Assembly (NCBI GenBank): GCA_963783965.1
Contig: CAWAPQ010000005.1
Span: forward strand, 124,001 to 188,000
Length of the DNA stretch: 64,000 bases
Source: Bog-473 sp963783965
GTDB taxonomy: Bacteria > Actinomycetota > Acidimicrobiia > Acidimicrobiales > RAAP-2
Direction of reading: 5' to 3'
Under the pieces are notes generated by a model. The model had not been told where the DNA came from. It made no database searches and saw only the letters and a list, made by a program, of their open reading frames with translations. The stretch's first letter is position 1; every line of letters begins with the position of its first letter. This document shows positions 31,997 through 40,486 of the stretch, piece by piece. Both the position numbers and the translations under genes were made by a program.

Positions 31997-33552
31997 AGCG
32001 ACACACCACATCGCCGCGCCGGCGCCGCGCCGCAGTCGCCATGGCCGCAGGAGGCGTGGCTGTCCTGGCCGTGGCGCTCAGCGCCTGTGGCAGCTCCCCC
32101 TCGCAGCCGGCGGCCTCCCCCGAACGGGTGAGCGGTGGGTCGACGGGCCACTACGTGGTGGCGGCCGGCATCCACAAAATCAAGCACATCATCGTCATCG
32201 AGCAGGAGAACCGCTCGTTCGACAGCTATTTCGGCACCTACCCGGGCGCCGACGGCATCCCGATGACAAATGGCGTGCCGACGGTGTGCCTGCCGGCCCC
32301 GGCAGGCGGGTGCCAAGCGCCCTACCACGACACAGCCGACGTAAACGGAGGCGGGCCGCACAACGAAGGGAGTGCGCGCGTCGATGTCAACGGCGGGAAG
32401 ATGGACGGCTTCATCACCCAGGCGGCCAAAGGGAAGAAAGGGTGCGGAGCGAACACAGTCGACAACCCCGCCTGCTCGAGCTCGGCGACGCCCGACGTGA
32501 TGGGGTATCACACGGCGGCGGAGATCCCGAACTATTGGACCTACGCCAAGGACTTCACTCTCGACGACCACATGTTCGAGCCGGTGGCGTCGTGGTCGCT
32601 GCCCGATCACCTCTACCTGGTATCGGGCTGGTCGGCCAAGTGCTCGAGCCCTGCTCCGTCGAGTTGCGTGAACGAGATCAAAGGGCCCTACACACCGGCC
32701 CAGATGCAGAAGTACGTGGACCAAGCCATCGACACCGGTACGGCCGACGTCACCAACGCGTGGACCGACATCACCTGGCTCTTGTACAACAAGCACGTGT
32801 CGTGGGCCTACTACGTCCAGACCGGCGACCAGCCCGACTGCGACGACGACGCGGCAGTCGCCTGCCCGCCGGTGGCGCAGAGCTACCTGACCCCGGGCAT
32901 CTGGAACCCATTGCCCATCTTCGAGGATGTGCAAAAAGACCACCAGATCCGCAACATCCAGCCGCTGAGCAACTACTTCGCGGAGGCCAAGAAAGGGACC
33001 CTGCCATCGGTCATGTGGGTCACGCCGTCCCAGGCCGACAGTGAGCACCCGCCGGCCAGCGTGCACCAGGGCCAGGCCTATGTCACCGCGGTGATCAACG
33101 CGGCCATGAAGAGCCCCGACTGGGACTCGACGGCCATTTTCCTGCAGTGGGACGACTGGGGCGGCTTCTACGACAACGCCGTGCCACCCCCCGTCGACCA
33201 GAACGGCTACGGACTCCGGGTCCCCGCCATGGTGATCTCGCCCTACGCCAAATCCGGGTACATCGATCACCAGACCCTCTCGAGCGACGCCTACCTCAAG
33301 TTCATCGAGGACGATTTCTTGGGTGGTTCCAGGCTCAATCCCAAGACCGACAGGCGACCGGATCCCAGGCCCGACGTCCGCGAGGACGAGAAGATCCTGG
33401 GCAACATGGTCAACGACTTCGACTTCAACCAGACACCGCGGGCCCCGGTCCTCCTCCCGACCAACCCCGCTACGGACTCGCCGAGCATCCCGGCCTACTT
33501 CAACGGACTCGGGCCATGCGTCGGATGTACGGCGACGCCACCGAGTACCTAG
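31993..33552 (+). CDS. Phospholipase C/acid phosphatase-type phosphoesterase, predicted lipoprotein
   Basis: A 519-residue protein of the bacterial phosphoesterase family (phospholipase C, AcpA). The family start KIKHIIVIEQENRSFDSYFG contains the metal-site Glu and Asn, and WDDWGGFYDNAVPPP and VPAMVISPYAKSGYIDHQTL are also diagnostic. An N-terminal signal with VALSAC indicates a lipoprotein lipobox rather than free secretion; many actinobacterial relatives use a Tat signal, and MKRHTTSPRRRRAAV is compatible with that. The ATG has AAAGGAA upstream. It overlaps the secreted propeller-like gene and may release phosphate or acyl groups from lipids or organophosphates outside the cell. Confidence 0.85.
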   Translation: MKRHTTSPRRRRAAVAMAAGGVAVLAVALSACGSSPSQPAASPERVSGGSTGHYVVAAGIHKIKHIIVIEQENRSFDSYFGTYPGADGIPMTNGVPTVCLPAPAGGCQAPYHDTADVNGGGPHNEGSARVDVNGGKMDGFITQAAKGKKGCGANTVDNPACSSSATPDVMGYHTAAEIPNYWTYAKDFTLDDHMFEPVASWSLPDHLYLVSGWSAKCSSPAPSSCVNEIKGPYTPAQMQKYVDQAIDTGTADVTNAWTDITWLLYNKHVSWAYYVQTGDQPDCDDDAAVACPPVAQSYLTPGIWNPLPIFEDVQKDHQIRNIQPLSNYFAEAKKGTLPSVMWVTPSQADSEHPPASVHQGQAYVTAVINAAMKSPDWDSTAIFLQWDDWGGFYDNAVPPPVDQNGYGLRVPAMVISPYAKSGYIDHQTLSSDAYLKFIEDDFLGGSRLNPKTDRRPDPRPDVREDEKILGNMVNDFDFNQTPRAPVLLPTNPATDSPSIPAYFNGLGPCVGCTATPPST

Positions 33553-33864
33553 CCTGCCTCACCGATCCTCGAATGATGCCGGGTAACGCCAGGCAAAGGC
33601 CGGTCTGGCTCATGGCTCCCTCAAGGTAGACACCACTTCAAGGGGACGTCCGAGGTGCAGCGGCTGGTGATCAGCCGGGCCAGCAGCGCCATCCACCAGG
33701 GTCTTCGCGACCCGGCGGCTCACCCCGACGGGTCAGACGAGCCTTTTGATCCCTAAAGGACCCCCCGGTTGCTGCCGACAATCCCAATGGCGGATGCAGC
33801 TGCTGCGTGTTTCGTCGCGGATGGCCGTGGCCATCCGGGAGCGCCGCGTGAAGGGTTGTGGGTC
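33553..33864. other. Spacer holding an acyl-CoA dehydrogenase remnant
   Basis: About 310 bp between the phospholipase-like gene and the diguanylate cyclase gene. The only recognisable content is the decayed ACAD C-terminus at 33637-33756. I see no full gene, hairpin or promoter with confidence. Confidence 0.5.
33637..33756 (+). pseudogene. C-terminal remnant of an acyl-CoA dehydrogenase
   Basis: Read from 33637 the DNA encodes FKGTSEVQRLVISRASSAIH, followed by a divergent tail and a stop at 33754-33756. This matches the C-terminal active-site motif FEGTSEVQRLVISRA of the intact enzyme ending at 29754, and the nucleotide sequences are also similar. The catalytic Glu is Lys here, no start codon or upstream ACAD sequence is present, and only about 39 codons survive. 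It looks like the tail of a deleted or duplicated gene. Confidence 0.7.
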
Positions 33865-35229
33865 ATGGTCACAGAAGAGGAATGGCATGACGAAATGGCG
33901 AAGGCCAAGCGCCTCCGCTTCGTCAGCCCGCTGGCGGGGCTCGTCGTCCTCGGCTTGCTCACGGTGCCGGCCGTCGCCATCGGGCGGTCCGTCGGGTCGG
34001 GTGTCTCCGCGTACGTCGTGACGGCGGGCGTCCTCATGGCCCTCCTCCTCCCCCTCATCTACCTCCTGGTCATCATCAGCGATCGCCAGCAGCGCAAGAC
34101 CGACGACAAGGTACGGGCGCTCACCAGCGAGCTCAGCGAGGCGATCGAGATCGCCGACCGCGAGGGGATCACCCGGGAAGTGCAGGGGCAGCGCCAGCGC
34201 TTCGAGAGCCGCCTGGCCAACGCCCTCGACATGGCCGAAGGCGAGCCCGAGGTCATCGACGTGATTGAGCGGTCCTTTGCGGCGGTCGTCCCCAACGCGC
34301 CGGTCGAGCTCCTCCTGGCCGACAACAGCCACGCCCACCTCCTCCGCATGGCCGGCGTCGGGCCCGACGGTGAGCCGCCTTCGTGCAGTGTCGACTCCCC
34401 GGACCGCTGCCCCGCCGCCCGGCGGGCTCAGGTGCAGGTCTTCGGCGACAGCGACCACCTCGACGCCTGCCCCAAGTTGCGCAATCGGCCGCAGGGTCGT
34501 CTGTCCGCCCTGTGCGTGCCGGTCTCCATCATGGGGCGCACGGTGGGGGTCATCCACGCCACGGACAAGCCCGAGGCCGCGGTCGAGGAAGCCCAAGTCC
34601 AGGACCTGACGACGCTGGCCAAACTGGCCGGCGCACGGATCGGACTGCTGAGGGTCATGGCGGAGACGCAGCTGCAGGCCTCGACCGACACGCTGACCGG
34701 ACTGCTCAACCGACGCTCGTTCTCCGAGAAGGTTGCCGCAGTGCCCCACGATCTCCATCCCGTGGCCGTGGCGATGGCCGATCTCGACCACTTCAAGAAC
34801 CTGAACGACACGTACGGACACGAGACGGGTGACAGGGCGCTGCGCCTCTTCGCGCGCGTCCTGCGCGACGCACTGCGGGCGCACGATCTGATCTCCCGTT
34901 ACGGGGGCGAGGAGTTCGCCATCGCCTTCCCCGACTGCTCGGCGGTGGACGCCACGAGGGCCCTCAACACCGTGCAGACCCAGCTCGACGCCGCCATCAC
35001 GGTCGGCGGGCTGCCCAAGTTCACCTCCAGCTTCGGGATCACCGAGATTGAGCCGGGGGAGGAGCTGGCGGCCGCCCTGCGCCGCGCCGACGACGCGCTC
35101 CTGGTGGCCAAGCGCTCCGGACGCAACCAGATCGTCCTGCACGATCCGGGGACGAAATCGAACGCGCCCTCGACCAACGGGCACGCACCGCACCCGGCCG
35201 AGGAGCTGGCCCGCGCCGAACGTCTCTGA
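33865..35229 (+). CDS. Diguanylate cyclase with two membrane helices and GAF-like sensor
   Basis: About 454 residues. Two N-terminal membrane segments (PLAGLVVLGLLTVPAVAIG and VVTAGVLMALLLPLIYLLVI) are followed by a coiled linker. A GAF-like domain around residues 130-270 includes several Cys, and a C-terminal GGDEF domain follows. The active site is GGEEF near residue 347, a functional variant. The inhibitory I-site RAHD lies five residues upstream, so product feedback is possible. DTLTGLLNRRSF and DLDHFKNLNDTYGH are intact. It should make c-di-GMP from GTP. No EAL-domain protein is in the window. Confidence 0.9.
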   Translation: MVTEEEWHDEMAKAKRLRFVSPLAGLVVLGLLTVPAVAIGRSVGSGVSAYVVTAGVLMALLLPLIYLLVIISDRQQRKTDDKVRALTSELSEAIEIADREGITREVQGQRQRFESRLANALDMAEGEPEVIDVIERSFAAVVPNAPVELLLADNSHAHLLRMAGVGPDGEPPSCSVDSPDRCPAARRAQVQVFGDSDHLDACPKLRNRPQGRLSALCVPVSIMGRTVGVIHATDKPEAAVEEAQVQDLTTLAKLAGARIGLLRVMAETQLQASTDTLTGLLNRRSFSEKVAAVPHDLHPVAVAMADLDHFKNLNDTYGHETGDRALRLFARVLRDALRAHDLISRYGGEEFAIAFPDCSAVDATRALNTVQTQLDAAITVGGLPKFTSSFGITEIEPGEELAAALRRADDALLVAKRSGRNQIVLHDPGTKSNAPSTNGHAPHPAEELARAERL

Positions 35230-35299
35230 GTCGTCGACCACGACGGCTCCCGGCGGTTTCGCGCGGGACCCGAAGGGCGGGCCATAGTGTCAGCCTCCC

Positions 35300-36388
35300 A
35301 TGCGTCCACCGTCACTCCTCCGCCATGCCTCCGACGTCACTCCCGAGTGGCTGACCGACGCCCTGCGGAGGGCCGGCGCAGTGGCGGAGGGCGTCTCGGT
35401 GCGCTCATTCGAGATGACGCCCATCGGGACCGGCCAAATGGCCGACACGACGCGCTTCACCCTGACGCTCGATCAACCCGGAGCCGGTCCCTCCAGTGTC
35501 GTGGGCAAGTTCGCCTCGGCGGACGAGCAGAGTCGCGGCACGGGCCTCGCCCTGCGGGCGTACGAAGTAGAGGTCCGTTTCTACCGCGAGGTGGCCGCCC
35601 GGGTCGGTGCCCGCCTGCCGGCGGTCTATCTGGCCGAGGTCGAGGCCGAAACGGGTTGGTTCACCCTTTTGATGGAGGACATTGCCGGCGCCACCCAGGG
35701 TGACCAGATCGCGGCCTGCAGTCCCGACGTGGCGGCGGCCGCGCTCGAGGAGATGGCCGGCCTCCACGCGCCGTGTTGGGAGGCACCCGAACTGGAGCAC
35801 CTCGAGTGGCTGAACCGGAACACCCCCGAATCCGACGGCTTCCTGGTCGCCCTCGTCTCTTCGCTTCTCCCGGGCTTCCTGGAGCGGTACGCGGACACGC
35901 TCGCCCCGGAGCACCAGGCAGTGTGCCGCACCTTCGTCGAGCACCTTCCGACCTATCTGCAGCTGCGGAGTGGTCCGCGCACGGCGAGCCACGGCGACTT
36001 TCGCCTCGACAACCTCTTGTTCCAACCAGAGACGCCGCGGCCGGTGGTCGTCGACTGGCAGACCGTGGGATGGGCCGGAGCGTCCGTCGACGTGGCCTAC
36101 TTCATCGGCGGCTGCCTCAGCGCGGAGGATCGTCGGGCCCACGAGCCCGAGCTCCTGGCGCACTACCACGACGCACTGTGCCGACGCGGTGTCCAGGGCT
36201 ACTCGCTGGAACAGCTGCGCGCCGACACCCGGCGCGACACGTTCGCCGGGCTCCTGATGGCCATCGTGGCGTCCATGGTCGTGCAGCGGACGGACCGGGG
36301 CGACCTGATGTTCCTGACGAGCTCGAGTCGCCACGCACAACACGCGCTCGACGTCGACGCTCCCGACCTGCTCCGCAACGCCACGTGA
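35300..36388 (+). CDS. Aminoglycoside/choline-kinase-like phosphotransferase
   Basis: A 362-residue protein-kinase-like phosphotransferase (APH/EcKinase type). The catalytic loop is SHGDFRLDNLLF and the metal-binding Asp lies in VVVDWQTVGWAG. The N-lobe has a glycine-rich segment IGTGQMADTTRF and VVGKFAS. Relatives in actinobacteria act on unknown small molecules; drug resistance is not implied. TAGTGT lies 9 nt before the ATG. The stop overlaps the start of the LMW-PTP gene (GTGA). Confidence 0.85.
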   Translation: MRPPSLLRHASDVTPEWLTDALRRAGAVAEGVSVRSFEMTPIGTGQMADTTRFTLTLDQPGAGPSSVVGKFASADEQSRGTGLALRAYEVEVRFYREVAARVGARLPAVYLAEVEAETGWFTLLMEDIAGATQGDQIAACSPDVAAAALEEMAGLHAPCWEAPELEHLEWLNRNTPESDGFLVALVSSLLPGFLERYADTLAPEHQAVCRTFVEHLPTYLQLRSGPRTASHGDFRLDNLLFQPETPRPVVVDWQTVGWAGASVDVAYFIGGCLSAEDRRAHEPELLAHYHDALCRRGVQGYSLEQLRADTRRDTFAGLLMAIVASMVVQRTDRGDLMFLTSSSRHAQHALDVDAPDLLRNAT

Positions 36389-36910
36389 CCGACCTTCTGG
36401 TGCTCTGCACCGGCAATGCAGCACGGTCGGTCATGGCCGGATTCATGTTCGACGTCTTGGGCGACGGGCGTCCCGAGCCGCTCCAGGTCGTGACGGCGGG
36501 GACCCACACCATTGACGGGCAGCCCATGGGAATGCGTACCCGCACCGCGTTCGACGCGTCTCCCCGAGCTGGCCGGTGCCGACTTCCGCCGGCACCGGAG
36601 TCGCCAGGTGCACGGTGTCGATCTCGTGCACGCCGAGCTGGTCGTCGTGATGGAGGCCGACCATGTGCGGTTCGTGCGGCGTCAATTCCCCGACGCCGCG
36701 GCCAAGACGGCCACCATCCGCTACCTGTGTCAGCACCTGGCACCGGCGCCGCCCGCGCTGGACCAGCGGGTGGCGGCGCTCGGTCTCGGCGCAGTCGAGC
36801 TCGACGACGCCGGGGACGTCCTCGATCCGGCGGGGCACGAGGCGGATGTCTATGCCGCGTGCGTCGATGAGCTCTGGGGGTTGTGCCGGACGCTCAGCAC
36901 GTTGGTGTGA
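36385..36910 (+). pseudogene. Low-molecular-weight protein tyrosine phosphatase family, frame interrupted
   Basis: The GTG at 36385 overlaps the upstream stop. The N-terminus LLVLCTGNAARSVMA holds the CX5R phosphatase loop (Cys8, Arg14) of the LMW-PTP/arsenate reductase fold. After MGMRTRTAF, near 36555, the frame breaks. The expected continuation LPELAGADFRRHRSRQV, the helix VVVMEADHVRFVRRQFP and the C-terminal acid segment DVLDPAGHEADVYAA follow in another frame to 36910. The span is one base over a multiple of three, and deleting one T near 36562 repairs it to about 174 residues. As written, the protein would be truncated and inactive. Confidence 0.8.
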
Positions 36911-36930
36911 CGCGCTTCGTCGGGTAGCGC

Positions 36931-37554
36931 TCAGTCGGCGTGGACGGAGCGCAACCCCGCCCACGCGAGATCCGCCATGCGGCGCGCCAGCTTCTGCGCC
37001 TCCTCGTCGACCTCGGCCTCCGAGGCGGGGCGCTGCGCCATGAAGCGACGGCTCGCACCTTCCGCCATGCCCACGATGCCGTAGGCGAGCAGGCGACGGT
37101 GGTCGTCGTCGAGGCCCGCGTCAATCAGCGGGTCGATCGCCTCGGCGATGGCGTCCTCCACGGCCCGCAGGGCGCGGCCCAGTTCGAGGTCGTCGGCGTG
37201 GTCCCGGCCGTAGAGCAGGCGAAACTCGGCCTCGTGGCTGACGACGAGGCGGAAGTAGGCGGCGAATCCCATCTCGACCTGCTGGCGCGGGCCTTCGGCC
37301 CGCATGACGGCGCGTCCGATGGCGACCAGGAGGTTCTGGGCGATGGAGTCGACCAGCTCCAGGTACAGCGCGCGCTTGGAAGAGAAGTGCTGGTAGAGCA
37401 GTGGTTTGGTCACTCCGGCGGCCTCGGCGATGTCGTCCATCGTCGTGGCGCGGTAGCCCCGTTGCGCAAAGAGCTCCAGCGCCACTGCGACGAGCTGCTG
37501 GCGGCGCTGCTCCGCCGTGAGCCGCCTGGAGGACGCCTGTACCGTCGCCGACAT
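36931..37554 (-). CDS. TetR-family transcriptional regulator
   Basis: A 207-residue repressor. The N-terminal helix-turn-helix is textbook: ALELFAQRGYRATTMDDIAE, then AGVTKPLLYQHFSSKRALY. The ligand-binding C-domain is divergent, so the effector is unknown. TAACCT lies 6 nt before the ATG with no ribosome binding site, suggesting leaderless expression. It converges with the broken LMW-PTP gene and lies downstream of the glycosyltransferase on the same strand, only 20 bp away. The palindrome at 28431 is one possible target, but nothing links them directly. Confidence 0.92.
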   Translation of the reverse strand: MSATVQASSRRLTAEQRRQQLVAVALELFAQRGYRATTMDDIAEAAGVTKPLLYQHFSSKRALYLELVDSIAQNLLVAIGRAVMRAEGPRQQVEMGFAAYFRLVVSHEAEFRLLYGRDHADDLELGRALRAVEDAIAEAIDPLIDAGLDDDHRRLLAYGIVGMAEGASRRFMAQRPASEAEVDEEAQKLARRMADLAWAGLRSVHAD

Positions 37555-37560
37555 CGCCTC

Positions 37561-37566
37561 AGGTTA
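37561..37566 (-). promoter_or_regulatory. Candidate leaderless -10 (TAACCT) of the TetR gene
   Basis: TAACCT on the minus strand is 6 nt from the ATG at 37554. There is no Shine-Dalgarno. Confidence 0.45.
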
Positions 37567-37574
37567 CCGAACGG

Positions 37575-38606
37575 TCAGAGACCGGGAACGCTTTGGAGGA
37601 CCGCCGTGAGGCGGGCCGGCAGGTCGGCCAGGTTGAAGTGCTCGGCCGCCACCCGCTGGTTGTGGTCGATGAGGCGCGAGTCGGGTTGCCGGAGCCAACC
37701 CCCCAGCGCGGCGGGGTCGGCGGCATCGAACCACTCGAAGCCGAACGCAGCCAGCTCCGTCGCCACGGGGTAGGGGCCGATGGCCAAGGGCCGCCGGTGC
37801 GTGGCCGACTCCACCGACGGGTTGCCGAAGCCCTCCCACAGCGAGGGGAGGAGGACGGCGTCGCACGCCGCATAGGCGTCGGCGATGGAGCAGCCGCCAC
37901 GGGGTGTGCCCTGCAGGACGCGGCAGCGAGCCCCGGCGACCAGGCGTTCGAGCTCCGGCCCGTACCCGTCCTCGGCGGGTCCGAGGAGCCAGTAGGTGGC
38001 GTCGAGTGCCTCGGCGACGGCGATGGCGCCCGCGATGTTCTTGCGCGCCAGCGCGCGCGTCGGTTGCAGCAGGAGCGGCGTCCCGTCGGGAACGCCGGAG
38101 GCGCGGCGCACGCCGGACCGGTCACCGGGCGCCGGATCCGGGTCGAAGGCGTTGTAGATCGTCGTGGCCGCGATGCCGCGGGTCGCCAGCTCGGCGCGAC
38201 TCAACTCGTTGATGGTCACGTGCACCCAAGCGCGGTCGTCCGGTGGCGGCCCCAGGTGCGCCAGGTGGGGGCGCTGCCACGGCAGGTCGTGATGATGCAG
38301 GATCGCCGGTCGCCCCGCGCAGGCCCGCGCCACCACGGCCGCCGCCGCCGGGTTCAACGGCAGCGAGCAGAGATTCTCAATGATGACCAGGTCGGCGTCG
38401 CCCAGTGCCCCTTCCACTGCGGCCGTGGACGGGGGTTCCGTGGCGTCCATGGCCAACCCGGGTAGGACGGCGTCCACCGGCCCGGCGCCGGCGACCGTCC
38501 GCACCGTCCAGCCGAGGAGACCCAGCGCACCAGCCCATTTCGCTGCCTCGACGGCCACTCCGTCTCCACCGCCGAGGCGGAACGAGACCATGCACGCCGT
38601 CGCCAC
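37575..38606 (-). CDS. Glycosyltransferase, GT4-like
   Basis: About 343 residues with two Rossmann halves. The N-terminus MVSFRLGGGDGVAVEAAKWA is the donor/acceptor domain start seen in many GT4-like enzymes. The C-terminal half has LLLQPTRALARKNIAGAI, a YWLLGPAEDGYG segment, and the nucleotide-sugar motif DAVLLPSLWEGFGNPSVES (EX7E-type). The start is the GTG at 38606, because TACAGT lies exactly 6 nt upstream; the ATG at 38591 is the alternative. It diverges from gmd, so a GDP-sugar donor is possible but not proven. Confidence 0.85.
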   Translation of the reverse strand: MATACMVSFRLGGGDGVAVEAAKWAGALGLLGWTVRTVAGAGPVDAVLPGLAMDATEPPSTAAVEGALGDADLVIIENLCSLPLNPAAAAVVARACAGRPAILHHHDLPWQRPHLAHLGPPPDDRAWVHVTINELSRAELATRGIAATTIYNAFDPDPAPGDRSGVRRASGVPDGTPLLLQPTRALARKNIAGAIAVAEALDATYWLLGPAEDGYGPELERLVAGARCRVLQGTPRGGCSIADAYAACDAVLLPSLWEGFGNPSVESATHRRPLAIGPYPVATELAAFGFEWFDAADPAALGGWLRQPDSRLIDHNQRVAAEHFNLADLPARLTAVLQSVPGL

Positions 38607-38612
38607 GACCGC

Positions 38613-38656
38613 ACTGTACGCGTGCAGGGGGAGCCCGCCGGCATGTGGACTAGCGT
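38613..38656. promoter_or_regulatory. Divergent leaderless promoters of glycosyltransferase and gmd
   Basis: Minus strand: TACAGT (38618 to 38613) lies 6 nt before the GTG at 38606. Plus strand: TAGCGT (38651-38656) lies 7 nt before the ATG at 38664. Neither gene has a ribosome binding site. Confidence 0.5.
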
Positions 38657-38663
38657 TGCGCCG

Positions 38664-39635
38664 ATGGCAAAACGGGCACTGATAACGGGCGTCACGGGCC
38701 AGGACGGCTCGTATTTGGCTGAGTTCCTGCTTGCGCAGGGCTACACGGTGATCGGCATGGTGCGCCGTTCCAGCACGCTGAACTTCGAGCGCATCGCGCA
38801 TATTCAGGACCGGCTCGAGCTCGTCGCCGGGGACCTCCTCGACGAGGTGTCGCTCATCAACATCCTGCGCGACCACCGGCCGACAGAGGTGTACAACCTG
38901 GCGGCCCAGTCCTTCGTGCAGACCAGCTTCACGCAGCCGGTCCTGACGGGTGAGACAACGGCCCTGGGCGTGACGCGGATGCTCGACGCCATCCGACTGG
39001 TCGATCCTGAAATCCGCTTCTACCAGGCCAGCTCCTCGGAGATGTTCGGCAAGGTGCAGGAGGTGCCCCAACGCGAGTCGACACCTCTCTATCCGCGCAG
39101 TCCCTACGGGGTGGCGAAGGTCTACGGCCACTGGATCACCGTGAACTACCGGGAGAGCTACGGGCTGCACGCCACTTCGGGCATTCTCTTCAACCACGAG
39201 TCTCCGCGGCGCGGTCTCGAGTTCGTCACGCGCAAGGTGACGCACGGGGTGGCGCGGATCGCCAACAAGCTCGACGACAAGCTGGCGCTGGGCAACCTCG
39301 ACGCCCAGCGGGACTGGGGCTATGCGGCCGACTACGTGCGGGCCATGTGGCTGATGCTCCAACAGGACGGCCCGGACGACTACGTCGTGTCGACGGGTGA
39401 GACTCATTCCGTGCGCGAGCTGTGCCGACTCGCCTTCGATGCCGCCGGCTTGGATTGGGAGCAGCACGTTGTGATTGACGAGCGCTTCTTGCGCCCGGCC
39501 GAGGTCGATCTTCTGGTGGGGGACCCGGCCAAGGTGCACGCGGTGTTGGGTTGGAAGCGCGAGGTCGACTTCCCGGGCTTGGTCGGCATGATGGTCGAGG
39601 CCGACATGGACCTGGTCCGCAAGAGCCTCCGGTAA
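38664..39635 (+). CDS. gmd: GDP-mannose 4,6-dehydratase
   Basis: A 323-residue extended SDR that converts GDP-mannose to GDP-4-keto-6-deoxymannose, a precursor of fucose, rhamnose and related sugars. The motif ALITGVTGQDGSYLAEFL is diagnostic. RRSSTLNFERIAHI, NLAAQSFVQTSF, SSSEMFGKVQEVPQ, YGVAKVYGHW (Tyr/Lys of the catalytic set) and LFNHESPRRG are all present. It is slightly shorter than E. coli Gmd but complete. It diverges from a glycosyltransferase, and no epimerase/reductase (fcl) is present. Confidence 0.93.
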   Translation: MAKRALITGVTGQDGSYLAEFLLAQGYTVIGMVRRSSTLNFERIAHIQDRLELVAGDLLDEVSLINILRDHRPTEVYNLAAQSFVQTSFTQPVLTGETTALGVTRMLDAIRLVDPEIRFYQASSSEMFGKVQEVPQRESTPLYPRSPYGVAKVYGHWITVNYRESYGLHATSGILFNHESPRRGLEFVTRKVTHGVARIANKLDDKLALGNLDAQRDWGYAADYVRAMWLMLQQDGPDDYVVSTGETHSVRELCRLAFDAAGLDWEQHVVIDERFLRPAEVDLLVGDPAKVHAVLGWKREVDFPGLVGMMVEADMDLVRKSLR

Positions 39636-39658
39636 CCGGGGCCGCCGCGCTCCCCGTC

Positions 39659-40483
39659 ATGCTCGTCCCCGCCGCGATCACGGCCGATCCGGCCGGCGTG
39701 CTCGTCGCCTTCGGGGCCGGGATTCTGTCATTCGTCTCCCCCTGCGTGCTGCCGCTCGTTCCCGGCTACGTCTCCATGGTCTCGGGTCTCTCGGCGGCCG
39801 AGCTGGAAGCCGGCGGCGACGGGGCCACGCCCTCCGCCGCCCTGGGTCCCGTCCTGCGGGGCATCGGCCTGTTCGTGGCCGGCTTCACGGTGGTCTTCGT
39901 CGCACTGGGCGCGACGGCGTCGAGCATCGGGCGCCTCCTCAGTGCCCACGAAGTCGCCCTGGCCCACCTGAGCGGCATTGTCATCATTCTGCTCGGGGGC
40001 GTCATGGTGCTCGCCGCCCTGCCGGCCAGGGTATGGACCCACGCGGGCGTCGGCACCCTCGGCGTCGTGTCGCGGGTCACCAGTGAGCGGCGTTTCGACC
40101 TGCGCCCGTCGCGGCTCGGCGTTTGGGCGGCGCCGCTCATGGGGATGGCCTTCGCCTTCGCCTGGACGCCCTGCATCGGGCCCATCCTCGGCGTCGTCCT
40201 GGGACTCGCGGCGCACAACGGCACGCTGCCCGGGGGGGTGCTGCTGCTCTGCGCGTACTCGCTCGGGTTGGCCGTGCCCTTCGTGCTCGTCGGCCTGGCC
40301 TTCGGCCGGCTGACGGCAGCGCTGACCCGGGCCCGCCAATGGCTCTGGGCCGTCGAGCTCGTCGCCGGGCTCATCCTTGTCGTCTTCGGTGTGCTGCTGC
40401 TGACGGACAACATCAGCTGGGTGTCGTCGCAACTGTCGAATCTCCTCAACGACCTCGGCCTCAGCCGCCTGTCCAAGAGCTAG
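39659..40483 (+). CDS. ccdA: CcdA-type thiol-disulphide membrane transporter
   Basis: About 274 residues with six or more membrane helices. The two redox Cys lie in SFVSPCVLPLVPGY and WTPCIGPILG, the CcdA/DsbD-beta signature. It carries reducing equivalents from cytoplasmic thioredoxin to the outside, where apocytochrome c cysteines and CcmG/ResA must be kept reduced. The complete ccm operon, with ResA, starts about 2.2 kb downstream. The ATG at 39659 is 23 bp after gmd; no strong ribosome binding site is seen. Confidence 0.9.
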   Translation: MLVPAAITADPAGVLVAFGAGILSFVSPCVLPLVPGYVSMVSGLSAAELEAGGDGATPSAALGPVLRGIGLFVAGFTVVFVALGATASSIGRLLSAHEVALAHLSGIVIILLGGVMVLAALPARVWTHAGVGTLGVVSRVTSERRFDLRPSRLGVWAAPLMGMAFAFAWTPCIGPILGVVLGLAAHNGTLPGGVLLLCAYSLGLAVPFVLVGLAFGRLTAALTRARQWLWAVELVAGLILVVFGVLLLTDNISWVSSQLSNLLNDLGLSRLSKS

Positions 40484-40486
40484 CGC

